Assembly (NCBI GenBank): GCA_006386115.1
Contig: VFIW01000036.1
Location: forward strand, 310,001 to 374,000
From: Globisporangium splendens
Lineage: Eukaryota; Oomycota; Peronosporomycetes; Pythiales; Pythiaceae
Length of the DNA: 64,000 nucleotides
Direction of reading: 5' to 3'
Within the stretch, counting starts at the first letter, position 1. Every line of letters starts with the position of its first letter. The position numbers and the translations under genes were made by a program. The notes under the pieces were generated by a model. It was not told where the DNA came from. It searched no databases and saw only the letters and a list, made by a program, of their open reading frames with translations. Below, in pieces: positions 21,052-32,089 of this stretch.

Positions 21052-22503
21052 TCACGACTCGTCACTGTCGCTTAGACTGCTACATAAGCCATACAACGGC
21101 CCGACACACGCGCTCTCCCATCGCAGCATCGCGAAAAAGTTTTCTGGTCCCACGACGTCAGTGTAATGCTTGGTGCCGTCGCCCATGCGGCCACCGTAGG
21201 TCGCATTGCAGCCAATGGGTGAGACCGTCTTGGTGCCATCGGCCTTCGTCGTCTCGAGCCGCGTCAGCACCATGCCGTAGAACGCATTCACGTACGAGAA
21301 GTTGGGTCCCAGTATCGTTTTGACATCCACGCCATCTTCCGGCACCAGCGAGCGCTGCGCGATGACCCAGCCCTGCGACGTCTTGACGAACATGAGCACG
21401 TAGATCATGATGTAGTTGGTGTAGTCGTTGGGGAAAAACAGGTTCCGCGCGCACAGAAGCGTGTGATCGTTCACGGCGCGCAACACTTTCATGAAATGCA
21501 TGCGCCCCATCGTCTCCTGCACGTTGGTGGCGTGGCTTTGCACTGCCCACGTCTTCCGAGCCACAGTGTCGACGTCCACGTGCACGAAATCCTTGCTGAA
21601 CATGAAGTCGATCCACGTGTCGTTGATCTCGCGCTTGACGCGCCATCCAAAGATGTCGTACTTGCTCTCGGGCATCTTGTTCACCATGGTCAACGCGCCA
21701 AGCACCTCTTGCATGCTTGCTGTCATCAGATGGAAGACATCCGGCGAGTACAGGTGCGGCATGTACTGCGAGATCTCGTTCACCCAGCCCACGGGGTCGT
21801 ACTCTTGCGGCACGGGTGTTAGCCGCTCGGCTTCGCGCAACTCGGCGATGACTTCGCGCAGCACATGGAACGCCTGCTCGTGCTTGTAGATCTCTTGCGC
21901 GAGGTACGCGTTCTCGCTGCGCATCTTTTGCTCGACCTGCTGCAGCTCTACGAGCATTTCCTCCATCATCTGTCTGTAGTTGAGACCGCCGTCGTCGCCT
22001 TGTGATAGCAGTTCCAGCGGGTTCACAGGCGCATTGAGCGGATCGATGCCTGCACGGACGAGCGCACTCGGTGGCCACGGGCGCTGGCTTTGCTGCTGCT
22101 GTCGGATCTTCAATCTATGGAGCCGCATCTCGAGGCTCTTGGCCAGCTCCTGGAGCTCCGAGTCCGCGAGCTTCTTGCGCTGCCGCAGTCGGTGCATCGA
22201 CTCGCGGTTGCGCTTGCGGCGCATCTCGATTCTTCGTCGCTCTTTCGCTATGGCATCCAGACTGGGACTCGTCGTCGTGACACGCACCGTCGAGTTCGAG
22301 TACGTGCCGCTCGTGTCGCCCTGGTCGCCGCTGCTGCTGCTGCTGTCGTACGAGGCGTCAAACTGCCTGTCAAAGTCGTCTGGGACCGTGAATATGGACA
22401 TTAATTCGTCCAGCAACCGATCGTCGGCCGCGCCAATCATGCCTGGAGGGGGCGAGGCACCACCAGGTGCACGGTGTCCGTTGGTAGCATATGATACTTT
22501 CAT
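21052..22503 (-). CDS. bZIP transcription factor with conserved C-terminal domain (subgroup B)
   Basis: 483 residues from ATG 22503 (MKVSYATNGH); the frame extends to 22515 only through a GTG. The N-terminus has an acidic hydrophobic motif, LLDELMSIFTVPDDFD. The basic region (about 94-112) is MRRKRNRESMHRLRQRKK, with a zipper to about 140. A second helix follows: NYRQMMEEMLVELQQVEQKM. The C-terminal domain holds KYDIFGWRVKREINDTWIDF, FSKDFVHVDVDTVARKTW, LCARNLFFPNDYTNY, VNAFYGMVLTRLETTKADG, GCNATYGGRMGDGT and MLRWESACVGPLY. The gene at 35922 is near-identical in these stretches, although 13 kb away and on the opposite strand. No bHLH or PAS signature is seen. Confidence 0.92.
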   Translation of the reverse strand: MKVSYATNGHRAPGGASPPPGMIGAADDRLLDELMSIFTVPDDFDRQFDASYDSSSSSGDQGDTSGTYSNSTVRVTTTSPSLDAIAKERRRIEMRRKRNRESMHRLRQRKKLADSELQELAKSLEMRLHRLKIRQQQQSQRPWPPSALVRAGIDPLNAPVNPLELLSQGDDGGLNYRQMMEEMLVELQQVEQKMRSENAYLAQEIYKHEQAFHVLREVIAELREAERLTPVPQEYDPVGWVNEISQYMPHLYSPDVFHLMTASMQEVLGALTMVNKMPESKYDIFGWRVKREINDTWIDFMFSKDFVHVDVDTVARKTWAVQSHATNVQETMGRMHFMKVLRAVNDHTLLCARNLFFPNDYTNYIMIYVLMFVKTSQGWVIAQRSLVPEDGVDVKTILGPNFSYVNAFYGMVLTRLETTKADGTKTVSPIGCNATYGGRMGDGTKHYTDVVGPENFFAMLRWESACVGPLYGLCSSLSDSDES

Positions 22504-23666
22504 CGCAGTGAGCACAAATGGAGCGAGGGGTTACGCTTGCTTTACTTTGAGCTTGCTCGTTGGAACCGGAAATGCGCGCGAATGCGGGTGCAGTGCAATC
22601 TGTTCTTCTGGCTGCGCTTTATGCCGAATTTGTTTATTGCCGGATGATGCGCCACTTGTTTGCTTTGCCTGCCGGATGGTAAACCGCTTGCCTGCTTGCT
22701 CGAACTGCGACACTCGGCGCTGTCTGTCAGTCGGTTACGCTTGAGAGAACGCCGACACCTTGCGCCTGCTGTGCTTATTTGCCCCGTGCTCGCTTCTTTG
22801 CTGGAGCGTGCTGCACTGTGCTGTTCGTTCTTTGCCTGCGAGCCACCACCTGCTGCCTCGCGCTCTCTTCTCTCTGTCTGTTCGCACAGGCAGCTGGGAA
22901 TGCTGGAGCGCGAATGTGCGTCTTTGAGCTGCTCCTTCTGCAGGAAAACGGAAAAAAGCGTGCGGTTGTTTACACAGCGAAAGGAGAGGCGAGGGGGAGG
23001 GATGACGTAGTCAAGCAGGATCTGAAGTCTCACTTTGATACAGTATGCGCGGTGAGTAGCGCCATGCGATTGGCCCGTTTCGATTAATCCCAATACTTTG
23101 GAACCTGAGTTGGAACGCGTCCGCTGTGGCGGTGCAACGTTGGACTCGCAAGCACCATTCCATCGAAGCTGCCAAGTCACTCGTGGCGATGGTTGGCTGC
23201 AAAACAGAAATCAAAGGCTCACATGGCTACAGCTTGTTGATTAGTCTCTTCAGTACGCGAGCAGTCTCTCTTGACACGCTAAGTGAGACCGTGGGAGACG
23301 AGATCGGAGACTTTGGTGCCAGACAGGCAGGCAGCAAGGAGTTTGCGTCCAGATCGGCGCAAGTGGAAAGCTCCCTTCCGCAGGACGCTATGTGTCATAA
23401 ATTGAGCTTGGAGCAGAGGATGGAAACGATGTGAATCCTACTCGGACTTTCCCTCGGCTGGCTTCGTCGATGGGTTCAAGGGATAAAAAAAGTTAAACAA
23501 TGTGGACGGTGCGTCTGCTTGATACCAAAGTATCAAACGCGAAATAATCATCGATTTGATCAAATATATAACAACGATGTGGCATGCTTGTGTGTGTACA
23601 AGTGCTTCTTGATGCGGCTTCCTTGCGCTTTTGGACGGGTACCAACACAATTTTGATGCTTGCTTG
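22504..23666. other. Intergenic region
   Basis: Upstream region of the bZIP gene at 22503 and 3' flank of the gene at 23667. The minus strand has CTCCATTTG at about 22514-22522, a weak Inr match. No gene is recognised. Confidence 0.45.
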
Positions 23667-25133
23667 CTACGAGGTGAGGCGGTAGAGTGGCGCGACGCAT
23701 GCTGTTTCCCAGCGGAGCACGGCCAGGAGCACGTCCATGGCCCAGCTTCGAGCGTACTGAACGCTGCCGTTGCCGATGCGTCCGCCATACTTGACCTGGC
23801 AGCCGCGCTGGCGAGGCTGGGGCTGTTTGGATGCATCAGCTTTATTCTCTATGCCATCCACTGAAGACCCAGCATCGAGTCTGGAGAACACGAGACCGTA
23901 AAACATGTGCGCGTACGACCGGTTCGGACCGAGTGCTGCCTCCATGTGCGCTTCGTTTTCCGGCGTAGGGCAGATCGTTCGGCCGCCGATGACGTACCCG
24001 TCGTCCGTCTTGACGCGGATGAGCACGTAGACGGAGCTGTAGTTCCGGCCATCGACAGGAAAATACGACGTGCGCGCCAAGATCAGCGCGTTGTCATTGA
24101 GCTTCTCGAGGATCTTCAAGTGCACTTCCTGGGACTGGAACCCGCTGCTCTGGTTCGGGGACGTGAGCGCTTTCCAGGTCCTGCCGACGAGCGCATCCAC
24201 GTCTTCGTTCACAAACTCCTTTGCGAACACGAAATCGGCCCACTGGCCAGTCACTTGGCGCTTGTCGCTCCACCCGAGCACCTTGTTGGCGTTCGCGTGG
24301 CTCGAGGCTGCTGCCGCCGTGATCCGGTCGACGACGTCCAAGTAACTCTGGCGCACCAGTTTGTACACATTACTGTGCGACAGTGGCGGCAGCAGCGGCA
24401 ACACGTCGTCTACCCACTGGAACTCGTCCTCGTCTTGGTGCAGCAGACTCTCATAAATACTGGCTTCAGGACTGGTAAAATGGAGCGCCTTGGATTCCTC
24501 CATGATCTGCGCCAGAGTCGCTGACACCTGTGCATGACCGAGCACGGCGTTGTGCAGGCTCACTTGCTCACACTGGAGCGCCTTGATCTCCTCCAGTAGC
24601 TCTTGAACGTCTCGTTCTGAGCGTGTCTTGTCTTGACTCATACTCTTCTCATTAGTTTCCCAGACCGCCAGACTGGGTGCCAACTTTGTATTGGCCTGGG
24701 TATCCCGCACGACGTGGAGCTCGCAGAGTTTGTCCTGCAGCAGCTCCATTTTCTTGCGCAGCACCTCGACCTCGACTTGTTTCCGCTGCCGCACGCGTCG
24801 CATCGAGTCGCGGTTGCGCTTCCGGCGCATGTCGACCTGCGCGGGCGTGAACGTGCGCGGCTTGCGTTTCGCTTCAGCTTGCTGTGTCTTCGTGCTGCGG
24901 ACGCTTTTGACTTGAACAACAGTGGAGACATGCAGTGGCGCGAGGAGCAGGTCCATCATGGACGTCTCGGGAGACGTGGCGTGCTCCATGACAGGTCGCG
25001 GTTCTCGGGACTCTTCGCTCTGCTCGTTGTCATCGCTGCTGATGGCGACCCAGAGCTCTTCAAGCTCCTGCGCGTTCAACACATCAGATCCAGTGTGGAG
25101 ACCGAGGCGCGGGTCCACTTTGATAGTCGTCAT
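23667..25133 (-). CDS. bZIP transcription factor with conserved C-terminal domain (subgroup C)
   Basis: 488 residues from ATG 25133 (MTTIKVDPRLGL). The longer frame to 25271 starts with TTG and is not supported. The N-terminus has NAQELEELWVAISSDD, a motif also in the two neighbours. RTFTPAQVDM precedes the basic region RRKRNRDSMRRVRQRKQ (about 103-120). The zipper is VLRKKMELLQDKLCELH. The C-terminal domain shows VLGWSDKRQVTGQWADFVF, LVGRTWKAL, HLKILEKLNDNALILAR, YSSVYVLIRVKTDDGYVIGG, GCQVKYGGRIGNGS and LRWETACVAPLYRLTS. It is the first of three tandem subgroup C genes on this strand (with 26878 and 30626). The 1.7 kb and 2.2 kb gaps between them argue against a single transcript. Confidence 0.92.
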   Translation of the reverse strand: MTTIKVDPRLGLHTGSDVLNAQELEELWVAISSDDNEQSEESREPRPVMEHATSPETSMMDLLLAPLHVSTVVQVKSVRSTKTQQAEAKRKPRTFTPAQVDMRRKRNRDSMRRVRQRKQVEVEVLRKKMELLQDKLCELHVVRDTQANTKLAPSLAVWETNEKSMSQDKTRSERDVQELLEEIKALQCEQVSLHNAVLGHAQVSATLAQIMEESKALHFTSPEASIYESLLHQDEDEFQWVDDVLPLLPPLSHSNVYKLVRQSYLDVVDRITAAAASSHANANKVLGWSDKRQVTGQWADFVFAKEFVNEDVDALVGRTWKALTSPNQSSGFQSQEVHLKILEKLNDNALILARTSYFPVDGRNYSSVYVLIRVKTDDGYVIGGRTICPTPENEAHMEAALGPNRSYAHMFYGLVFSRLDAGSSVDGIENKADASKQPQPRQRGCQVKYGGRIGNGSVQYARSWAMDVLLAVLRWETACVAPLYRLTS

Positions 25134-26877
25134 GATGAGTGTGCTTTGCTTGCTCGAGGGTCTTTCCTCCAGTTCGCTTGGCGCTTGCTTAGCACGATGA
25201 GAGAAGAAGGGAGACTGACAATTAACGAGACCACTCACTTCGTTTTTAACTCCTGGAGAGAATTTACGCAATTAAGGGAGGAAGAGTATGGGAAAAAAAA
25301 GAAGAAATTAGCGACTCGGAACTGCTTGGAGGCGATTGTCCTGGCACTTTATCAAGCCCACAGAATCATCAGAACACCGCTGGGGTCACGCGCCAGAACA
25401 GAAAAGAGAGACAGCAGCGGATTGATTACTGAGACGATCACTTCAAGGTTGTGGCGATCGGATCTGTTTTTGAACTGTAGCTGCATCTGAAAAAGGTTCC
25501 GTTTTGATGCACTAATCGGGAGAAAGAGTGCGACACACGCACATCCGCGTGCCTGCCATGTTTCAAAGCATCTGACATGCGAGACGGCGATGGCTGATGA
25601 ACCCAAGTCCACCAACTCCTGCCAGCAGCCTTTGGTCGTGACGGAGAGAGCACCATTACACTCGCGCGTGGATGGATCTTCTCTACATAAAACAGCCTAA
25701 ATGTTGTGCCATCAGCGCGAACAACAACCGCCAGAAAGGCTCACTGATCCAGGCAGGCACACTCTTCGGTAACGCGATCACCACGTTTGCCAGAAACCCT
25801 TGATTGCTCTTGACGCAGCAACGATGGCTAAATGACGAAGATCATGTGGACTTTACCACGGCAATGCCAATGGAGTGTCGATGCCCAAGTTGACAAGATA
25901 CCTGGACACGGTATTATTTTCTGCAACGAGGAGCTCCCACAAACAGCTCAATGGCAAGCACCACCAGTGAACCAAAGTCGTGCGTGGAGTGTACTAACCT
26001 GTTGCTGCCTCATCTACTGAGCTGCCTGCATCCATAAAGGTCACCATGAGGCAGATGCAAACACAGAAATCATCGTCTAAAGTGTGTGGCTCAGAAGCAA
26101 TTTCCATCAGCGCCAAGCCACAGAATGAATGTGGATTACGACCAACAGCACGGCTGTCAACAACATGAGAAAGCACAAAACTCAAAGAGTGTGCGTCTTG
26201 CGACGCAATCCTGTCAGGAAACTCAGTCCCATCCTGTTTTCTTGCACTGTCCTCTTTGAAGAAGAGAAGGCTCGCGGTCCATCCTTGCACTACAGTCAGC
26301 AGCTGCTTGCTTGCTCGTGGACGTCGCCAGCTCGCTGGCTTCCAAGTGTTGAGTGTGAACAGCAGCACCCTATGCGCCGCGTTTCCATTTGCCCTAAGCC
26401 GCCGCTTTTCCGGCAGCCTCACTTCAGTCGCGACAATGCTGAAGAGCGAAGAGATTTTGGAAGGCCACATCAGCGTCTGAGATCCCTGACTCAGCTTCAT
26501 GGCGGCTTTGTCAAATGCCATGCACTTCGTCAGCTCTTCTTGCTAATGGACCCTTTTTCCGGGTGCTGACTAACAAACGAAATGGATTTGAGAGAGTAAT
26601 ACAAATGAGACTGGTTTGCTTTCCATACGCCGCAATAAGTTTACATGCATGTGGGTAACGTCACGCTAAGGTTTCAATGGCGTGCTGTGCCCACAAACAC
26701 CAGGTGTGTACGTCACTGTCCATCTCACGACAACACGGCGATTTCCATTTTTGAGGTGTGTGTGAGTTCATGGAGTTGATGCGCCATGCTGACACGAAAG
26801 CCACACTTTGTCAAGTCAAAACTACCTGCATTCGTCCTTTACATATTGAATTGGTATATGATACAAAAATCGCTGCT
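25134..26877. other. Intergenic region, possible unrecognised relics
   Basis: Minus-strand frames at 25352-25615 and 25994-26521 have some protein-like composition and hydrophobic runs. I recognise no family, and stops and frame changes separate them. This may be decayed coding sequence or chance. Confidence 0.4.
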
Positions 26878-28437
26878 CTACACTTTGAGCACTACTGGTG
26901 GCGCCACGGTCGACGTCAAGCGATAGAGCGGTGCGACGCAGCTGTTCTCCCACCGCAGCACGGCCAAAAGCACGTCCATGGCCCAGGTCTGTGTGAAAAG
27001 CGCCGTGCCGTTGCCGATGCGGCCCCCATACTTCACTCGACACCCTTGGGCTCTTTCAAAGCTGCTACCAAACTCCCCAGACTCGCTCTTCACAGCCATG
27101 TACTCGTTGTCGTATGCCGGAGCGAGTCGCGAGAAGCTCAGCGCGCAGAACACGTGTGTGTACGCTCGGTTTGGACCCAGGCACGTTGCCATGCGGTGCT
27201 CATTCTCTGGTAGCGGACAGATCGTGCGGCCGCCGATGACGTATCCGGTCGACGTCTGGACGCGCAGCAGCACGTAGATGGAGCTGTAGTACCGGTTCTC
27301 GGTGGGAAAGTACGAGTTGCGCGCGATGACTAGCGTGTCGTCGTTCAAGCGCTCGAGAACCTTTAAGTGCAGCTTCGCGGCGTGGAAATCCTCGCCCTTG
27401 CTCGCGAACGTGACGCCCGCCCAGGTTTTCGCGACGAGCGTCTCCATGTTGTCGTGGAAGAAATCCTTACTGAACAGGATGTGTGCCCAACTCCCGTCGA
27501 CCGCGCGCTTGTCGCTCCAGCCGAGCACCGTGTGCTCGCTCTCGCGACACGAATCTGCGGCCGTGAAGTGCGTCACGATATCCAAGTAGCTCTCTCGCAC
27601 GAGCGCGTACGTGTTGGCTCTCGAGAGCGGTGGCAAGAGCGGCAGCACGTCGTTCACCCACTTGAACTCATCGTCGTGCTCTTGGCGGCACACGTCTCCG
27701 GTGAACAGATCTCCCTCTCTGTGAGGATTCAGCGTCCTCGTCTCGCGCAGAAGCTGCGTCATGGTCGCCGAGAATTCCTCGCGCTCGAGCACTGCATTGT
27801 GCAAACCCACTTGTTCCTGTTGCAGCACCTTGATTTCCTCCAACAGCGTTTTCAAGTCCGCCTGGGAGATGCTGAATTGCCTCGACGTGCGTACCAGAGT
27901 CGTGCTGCTACTGCTATTGCTGCTTGCAACGGAGCCTGTGGCATGCTCGCTCTGGATCATCTGCAGCTCGTTGAGCTTGTCCTGCAGGAGCCCCATCTTC
28001 TTGTGCAGCGCAGCGACCTCGACCTGCCTGCGTTGCCGCACGCGACGCATCGAGTCGCGGTTGCGCTTCCGCCGCATGTCGATCTGCGCAGACGTGAACG
28101 TGCGCGGCTTGCGTTTCTTTTTGAGTACGCCAATATTATTGTCATTGCTCTGCTTTGTCTCGTGCTGCTGGCTGAGCTCGGTCATGACGGCAGTCAGCGG
28201 CGACCGTGGGGATGCCTCGAAGCCCTGCGTGCTGCTCAACTTGACGTCTGCCGTAGCTCCTGGTTCTCGAAACTCGTTCCAGTCAGCAGCATCATCGTCA
28301 TCTTGCTCCTCATCGTCATGGTCGCTCGTGCTGCGCTCGATGGCCTGCCAGAGATCCTCGAGCTCCTGCGGGTTGAGCGCGTTGTCGCTGCGCGCCGCAG
28401 CACTGAGACTGGCGGCGTCAAACGGCGCAGGAGTCAT
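26878..28437 (-). CDS. bZIP transcription factor with conserved C-terminal domain (subgroup C)
   Basis: 519 residues from ATG 28437 (MTPAPFDAASLS). The frame upstream to 28716 has no family resemblance and is likely leader. N-terminal motif NPQELEDLWQAIERS is followed by an acidic Asp/Glu run (about 39-50). RTFTSAQIDM leads into the basic region RRKRNRDSMRRVRQRRQ (about 122-138). The zipper is ALHKKMGLLQDKLNELQ. The C-terminal domain has VLGWSDKRAVDGSWAHILF, LVAKTWAGVTF, LHLKVLERLNDDTLVIARN, YYSSIYVLLRVQTSTGYVIG, GCRVKYGGRIGNGT and LRWENSCVAPLYRLTS. It is closest to the gene at 23667, as expected for a tandem duplication. The stop is TAG at 26878-26880. Confidence 0.92.
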   Translation of the reverse strand: MTPAPFDAASLSAAARSDNALNPQELEDLWQAIERSTSDHDDEEQDDDDAADWNEFREPGATADVKLSSTQGFEASPRSPLTAVMTELSQQHETKQSNDNNIGVLKKKRKPRTFTSAQIDMRRKRNRDSMRRVRQRRQVEVAALHKKMGLLQDKLNELQMIQSEHATGSVASSNSSSSTTLVRTSRQFSISQADLKTLLEEIKVLQQEQVGLHNAVLEREEFSATMTQLLRETRTLNPHREGDLFTGDVCRQEHDDEFKWVNDVLPLLPPLSRANTYALVRESYLDIVTHFTAADSCRESEHTVLGWSDKRAVDGSWAHILFSKDFFHDNMETLVAKTWAGVTFASKGEDFHAAKLHLKVLERLNDDTLVIARNSYFPTENRYYSSIYVLLRVQTSTGYVIGGRTICPLPENEHRMATCLGPNRAYTHVFCALSFSRLAPAYDNEYMAVKSESGEFGSSFERAQGCRVKYGGRIGNGTALFTQTWAMDVLLAVLRWENSCVAPLYRLTSTVAPPVVLKV

Positions 28438-30625
28438 CTCTCCGTCCGTTCGTTGTTCTCTGTGCGCGTGTGCGCTGATGTCTTTGTGGTAGTTCGCTCG
28501 GGACTGGCAGTTGGACTCGTTCACTTCTTTTCTTCGTACCGTAATGGGAGAGAATGAGAGAAGAAGGCGAAGGGACCAGCGACACTGCTGCTGTTTCCTT
28601 CCGACGCCTTCCTTTTGTGCAATGACGCCTTGCAATGCGCGACTCGCTCGTGCGGCTGTTGTTAGCACCTCACCGGACCAGAGTAAATGTGCAGAAAATA
28701 CAACAAAACAAAACAAACCGGCAGGTGGCAGCAGAAATGCTTCGCTTCACTGCTGCGTTCACACAATCGAGACTGTGGGAAGAAGCCAGCGGGTCGAGTA
28801 ATCACCACGCGACATTTTCGGTGAATCGCGTCAACAAGAAAAAGTGAACCCAAGCGCTGAGCCATTCATGACGGGAAGCGGACTGATTATTATTGATCTG
28901 CACGTATGTGGAAATATCTTGGTGACCGTTGAGTCTGACTAGGGTGGCGAACACCTATGCCAACAGGGTTCCGAGTGCGCTAATGTTGCAACGGAAGCAA
29001 CTGGAGTACTCAAGTAATCTACAGCGATGCGGTCTTTACTTGCCCACAGCTGCAGCCCATGTCGACGAAGTTCTGCCACAGGATGAAGTGCTTGCAGCCC
29101 AGGTTGATGAAGCTCTGACGCAGGGGGTAAACTTCACCCCTGTCGCTGGAATGGACAGCGTGGACGTGGGCTACAACAGCGTTCTCCTCTTCGGTGGACG
29201 CGTAATAGAAGCGGACGCCGATGGGTCTGATTCAACATCGAGGGCAGGTGGTGTTCAGTGCTGGGTTGCACAAGGCTGACCTTCAGCTTCCGAGTTGGAT
29301 CATTGCTGATGATAGTGTCCACATATGTCGATACAAACGCGAGATGGCTTCATATTGAAAGTAATAATTTCCCGCTTGGAACAAAGAGCGTGTCGTGTCT
29401 CTGCAATCTCTTGATGGCGTGCAGAGTGATGGTGGATCCCACTGCGTCAGCAGTTGCGACATCAAATGAGGACAGTTTGGAGATGGACAAAACGAGCCAT
29501 ACGGAACAGAAACGAGTCATTTCGGATTGTAAGCCTGGCTTCGCGACGCAGCCAACCGCTGCACGCGCGTGCTTTGGCTGCGAGAGTATTGGCGCAAATG
29601 CTCAGATACCTGAGACCAACCTCTGGCATTGCGTTGGCTTCTCCAGATCAGTCGGAGTCGTCGTCAGGACGTTGACGTCTTTCTCTCTCTTTTGCTATTA
29701 AGACGATTGATTTGACTGAGGCAAGTCGCTTGCGCTGAGCACACGAACGGCAGTGCAGGTTGCAATGGTTGGAGATGTACAGTGGGTGATGGATGCTTGT
29801 CCGAGTTGATTCTTGGGTTGGATTTACAAAACTGATCGCGAAGATCCAGTCATCTATACGAAATATGAAATGGCGTCTCTCGCTCGTTCGAATTGACGTG
29901 GAGACTGCTGCCAGTTGGGTGTCCGATGTTTCAGCGTCTGGACTATTCGCACAGATGGCGTGTGGGGAGCGTCGGGACACCAGAGGAATCTGCGTATCGG
30001 GGCAACATCGCCAAGAGTACGAAACAACATCATTGGTGTCCTGAGAAGAAAATGAGCTCTTTTCACCTCTCGCACGCTCCTGAAGCCACATATTCCCACC
30101 ATCAATCACTGGCCTCACTCCTGGCGCCACACAGTCCCTGTCATCCACCACGTGCTTTTCGCGCCAATTGGACGACGCAACCGCGTGCAGCAGTTGTTTC
30201 AATCCTTGCACGCAGCCCATCAGTGACGGATCTTGCTGTCGTATACGACCGAGGGAGCAAATGGACAACTCGCGGTCTCGTTTTGAACGCGGGACGGGGC
30301 GTGGATGACTTGACGAATTTCTCTAGTTTTTAGGCTCGGCGACGGCATCGCACGGGAAATTGGCTAGAATGCTGAACACTCGACAGTGTCACCTCGAGTT
30401 CGTGCGAATCTGGACAGAGAGAAAAGATACCATTTCGAGATGGCTCGACGGTTGCAAACGGCAGGCTCAACAGCATGCGATGACTTGACGTGTCAACTAC
30501 TTTTTACTTTACTCACTCATCAATGAATGTCCTCGACGCCAATACAATCGAGATCCTTTCCAGGAGCTTTTTACCTGCACAGCATGCACATTGCAACATT
30601 GGTCTCAACAACCCGCTCCAAAAGC
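28438..30625. other. Intergenic region, possible unrecognised relics
   Basis: A TCATTCT element on the minus strand (28552-28558) could be the initiator of the 28437 gene. The minus strand at 29040-29470 reads as protein-like pieces in shifting frames (for example YPLRQSFINLGCKHFILWQN). A 206-residue frame covers 29648-30268. I recognise neither, and treat them as unresolved. Confidence 0.4.
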
Positions 30626-32020
30626 CTAGAAACGATTCAGTGGTCCAACGCAACGGTTTTCCCATCTCAGCACTGCCAATAGCACCTCCACCACCCAGGC
30701 TTCAGCGTATCGCGCACTCCCGTTCCCGATTCGTCCTCCATACTTCACATTGCAGCCTCGTGCGAGGTGGTTGCCTCGCAATTGCCCATGAGGCTCGGAA
30801 GTAGCTTCACAATCACTCGGTTGAGAGAACACCATCCCGCAATACATGTGCAGGTACGAGCGGTTGGCACCAAGGCATTCGTCAACCGCTCGGACATTTT
30901 CAGGCAGAGGACAGATCGTGCGACCACCAATGAGGTAACCTTGGGCGGTCTTGACGCGAAACAGGACGTAAATGGAGCTGTAGTACTTGTTGTCGACGGG
31001 GAACAGCGAGTTTCGCGCCACGAGGTACGCGTCCTCACTTAGCTGTTCGAGGATCTTCAACTGTAACTTTCTCGAATGGAAATCGTCGTGGTGCTGCTGC
31101 TGGTAGTCCACGTTCGTAAGGATGGACCACGTTTTCGAGACTAGATCGTCCATGTGCTCATGCTCAAAATCCTTGCTGAAGCAAAAGTCTGCCCAGTTGC
31201 CGTCCACGGAGCGGTGGTCGCTCCAGCCGAAAGCTGAGTCTGCACTGCTTTCATCCTCATAGTCGACGCGATCGAGAATGTCCAAGTAGCTCTCTTGAAT
31301 AAGCTCAAGCACATGTACTCGTGAGATCGTCGGGAGAAGGGGCAAAACGTCGTGGACCCACAGGAAAACTTGACTGGTGCTGTCCAGGCTCATGATCAAA
31401 TTGCTGGAGTTCCCACTCATAGTTTCGGTGTAAGAACCGAGAACGTCCTTGGATTCGTCCATGATTTGTGCCAAAGTCGCCGAGACCTCCTGGTGGCTGA
31501 GAATCGCGTTGGTGAGGCACACTTGCTCCGACTGCAGGCGTTTGATCTCCTCTAGAATGACTACCGCGTTTACATTCGATCGAGACTGATGCACAGGAAT
31601 GCATTCATTCTTCACACCCAAGCGAGAAACCAACGAGCTCATGTGGTCGCTTCGCAGCGCGTGTAGCTCTTCGTGCTTGGCTTCCAGGACCTCAATCTTC
31701 TTTCTCAGAACCGCGAGCTCGACTTGTTTCCGTTGCCGCACGCGACGCATGGAGTCGCGGTTGCGCTTGCGCCGCATGATTCGTTGCGCTGGCGTGTATG
31801 TGCGGCGCTTCTTTGCTGGCGTTCCGTGTGAGCTGCATTGACTGGACGGTGAGTCATTCCTGTAGTCTGTCGTCGGCGTCGAATGTTGCGCGTCGGCGTC
31901 GATCTTTGACTCGTGAAACTCTTCATCAGCTGCGCCACTGTCGACGCCGTCCCACAGATCCACGAGCTCCTCAGAGTTGAAGAGGTTCACAAAGAAGCCT
32001 TCACAGAGCATTGTCGTCAT
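30626..32020 (-). CDS. bZIP transcription factor with conserved C-terminal domain (subgroup C)
   Basis: 464 residues from ATG 32020 (MTTMLCEGFF). The open frame reaches 32431, but a near-perfect Inr/FPR promoter element at 32072-32089 places the transcription start just upstream of this ATG. N-terminal motif: NSEELVDLWDGVDSG. RRTYTPAQRIM precedes the basic region RRKRNRDSMRRVRQRKQ (about 83-99). The zipper is VLRKKIEVLEAKHEELH. The C-terminal domain includes FGWSDHRSVDGNWADFCFS, LVSKTWSIL, KLQLKILEQLSEDAYLVARN, YYSSIYVLFRVKTAQGYLIG, GCNVKYGGRIGNGS and LRWENRCVGPLNRF. It is the most diverged of the three tandem subgroup C genes. Confidence 0.92.
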   Translation of the reverse strand: MTTMLCEGFFVNLFNSEELVDLWDGVDSGAADEEFHESKIDADAQHSTPTTDYRNDSPSSQCSSHGTPAKKRRTYTPAQRIMRRKRNRDSMRRVRQRKQVELAVLRKKIEVLEAKHEELHALRSDHMSSLVSRLGVKNECIPVHQSRSNVNAVVILEEIKRLQSEQVCLTNAILSHQEVSATLAQIMDESKDVLGSYTETMSGNSSNLIMSLDSTSQVFLWVHDVLPLLPTISRVHVLELIQESYLDILDRVDYEDESSADSAFGWSDHRSVDGNWADFCFSKDFEHEHMDDLVSKTWSILTNVDYQQQHHDDFHSRKLQLKILEQLSEDAYLVARNSLFPVDNKYYSSIYVLFRVKTAQGYLIGGRTICPLPENVRAVDECLGANRSYLHMYCGMVFSQPSDCEATSEPHGQLRGNHLARGCNVKYGGRIGNGSARYAEAWVVEVLLAVLRWENRCVGPLNRF

Positions 32021-32071
32021 CGAAAGCGCGTGTGTGCGTGTTTTGCTTGAATTGGGGTTTCGCGACTGGGC

Positions 32072-32089
32072 GAGAAATTGTAAAATGAG
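32072..32089 (-). promoter_or_regulatory. Oomycete Inr + FPR core promoter
   Basis: On the minus strand this reads CTCATTTTACAATTTCTC, an essentially exact match to the published oomycete Inr/FPR consensus (CTCATTYYNCAWTTTNYY). It lies 52-69 bases before the ATG at 32020. It decides the start: all frame upstream of it would be outside the transcript. Confidence 0.8.

Noticed and set aside
27367..28557. 396-residue plus-strand open frame
   Set aside because: Antisense shadow of the bZIP gene at 26878-28437; low-complexity and without family resemblance.
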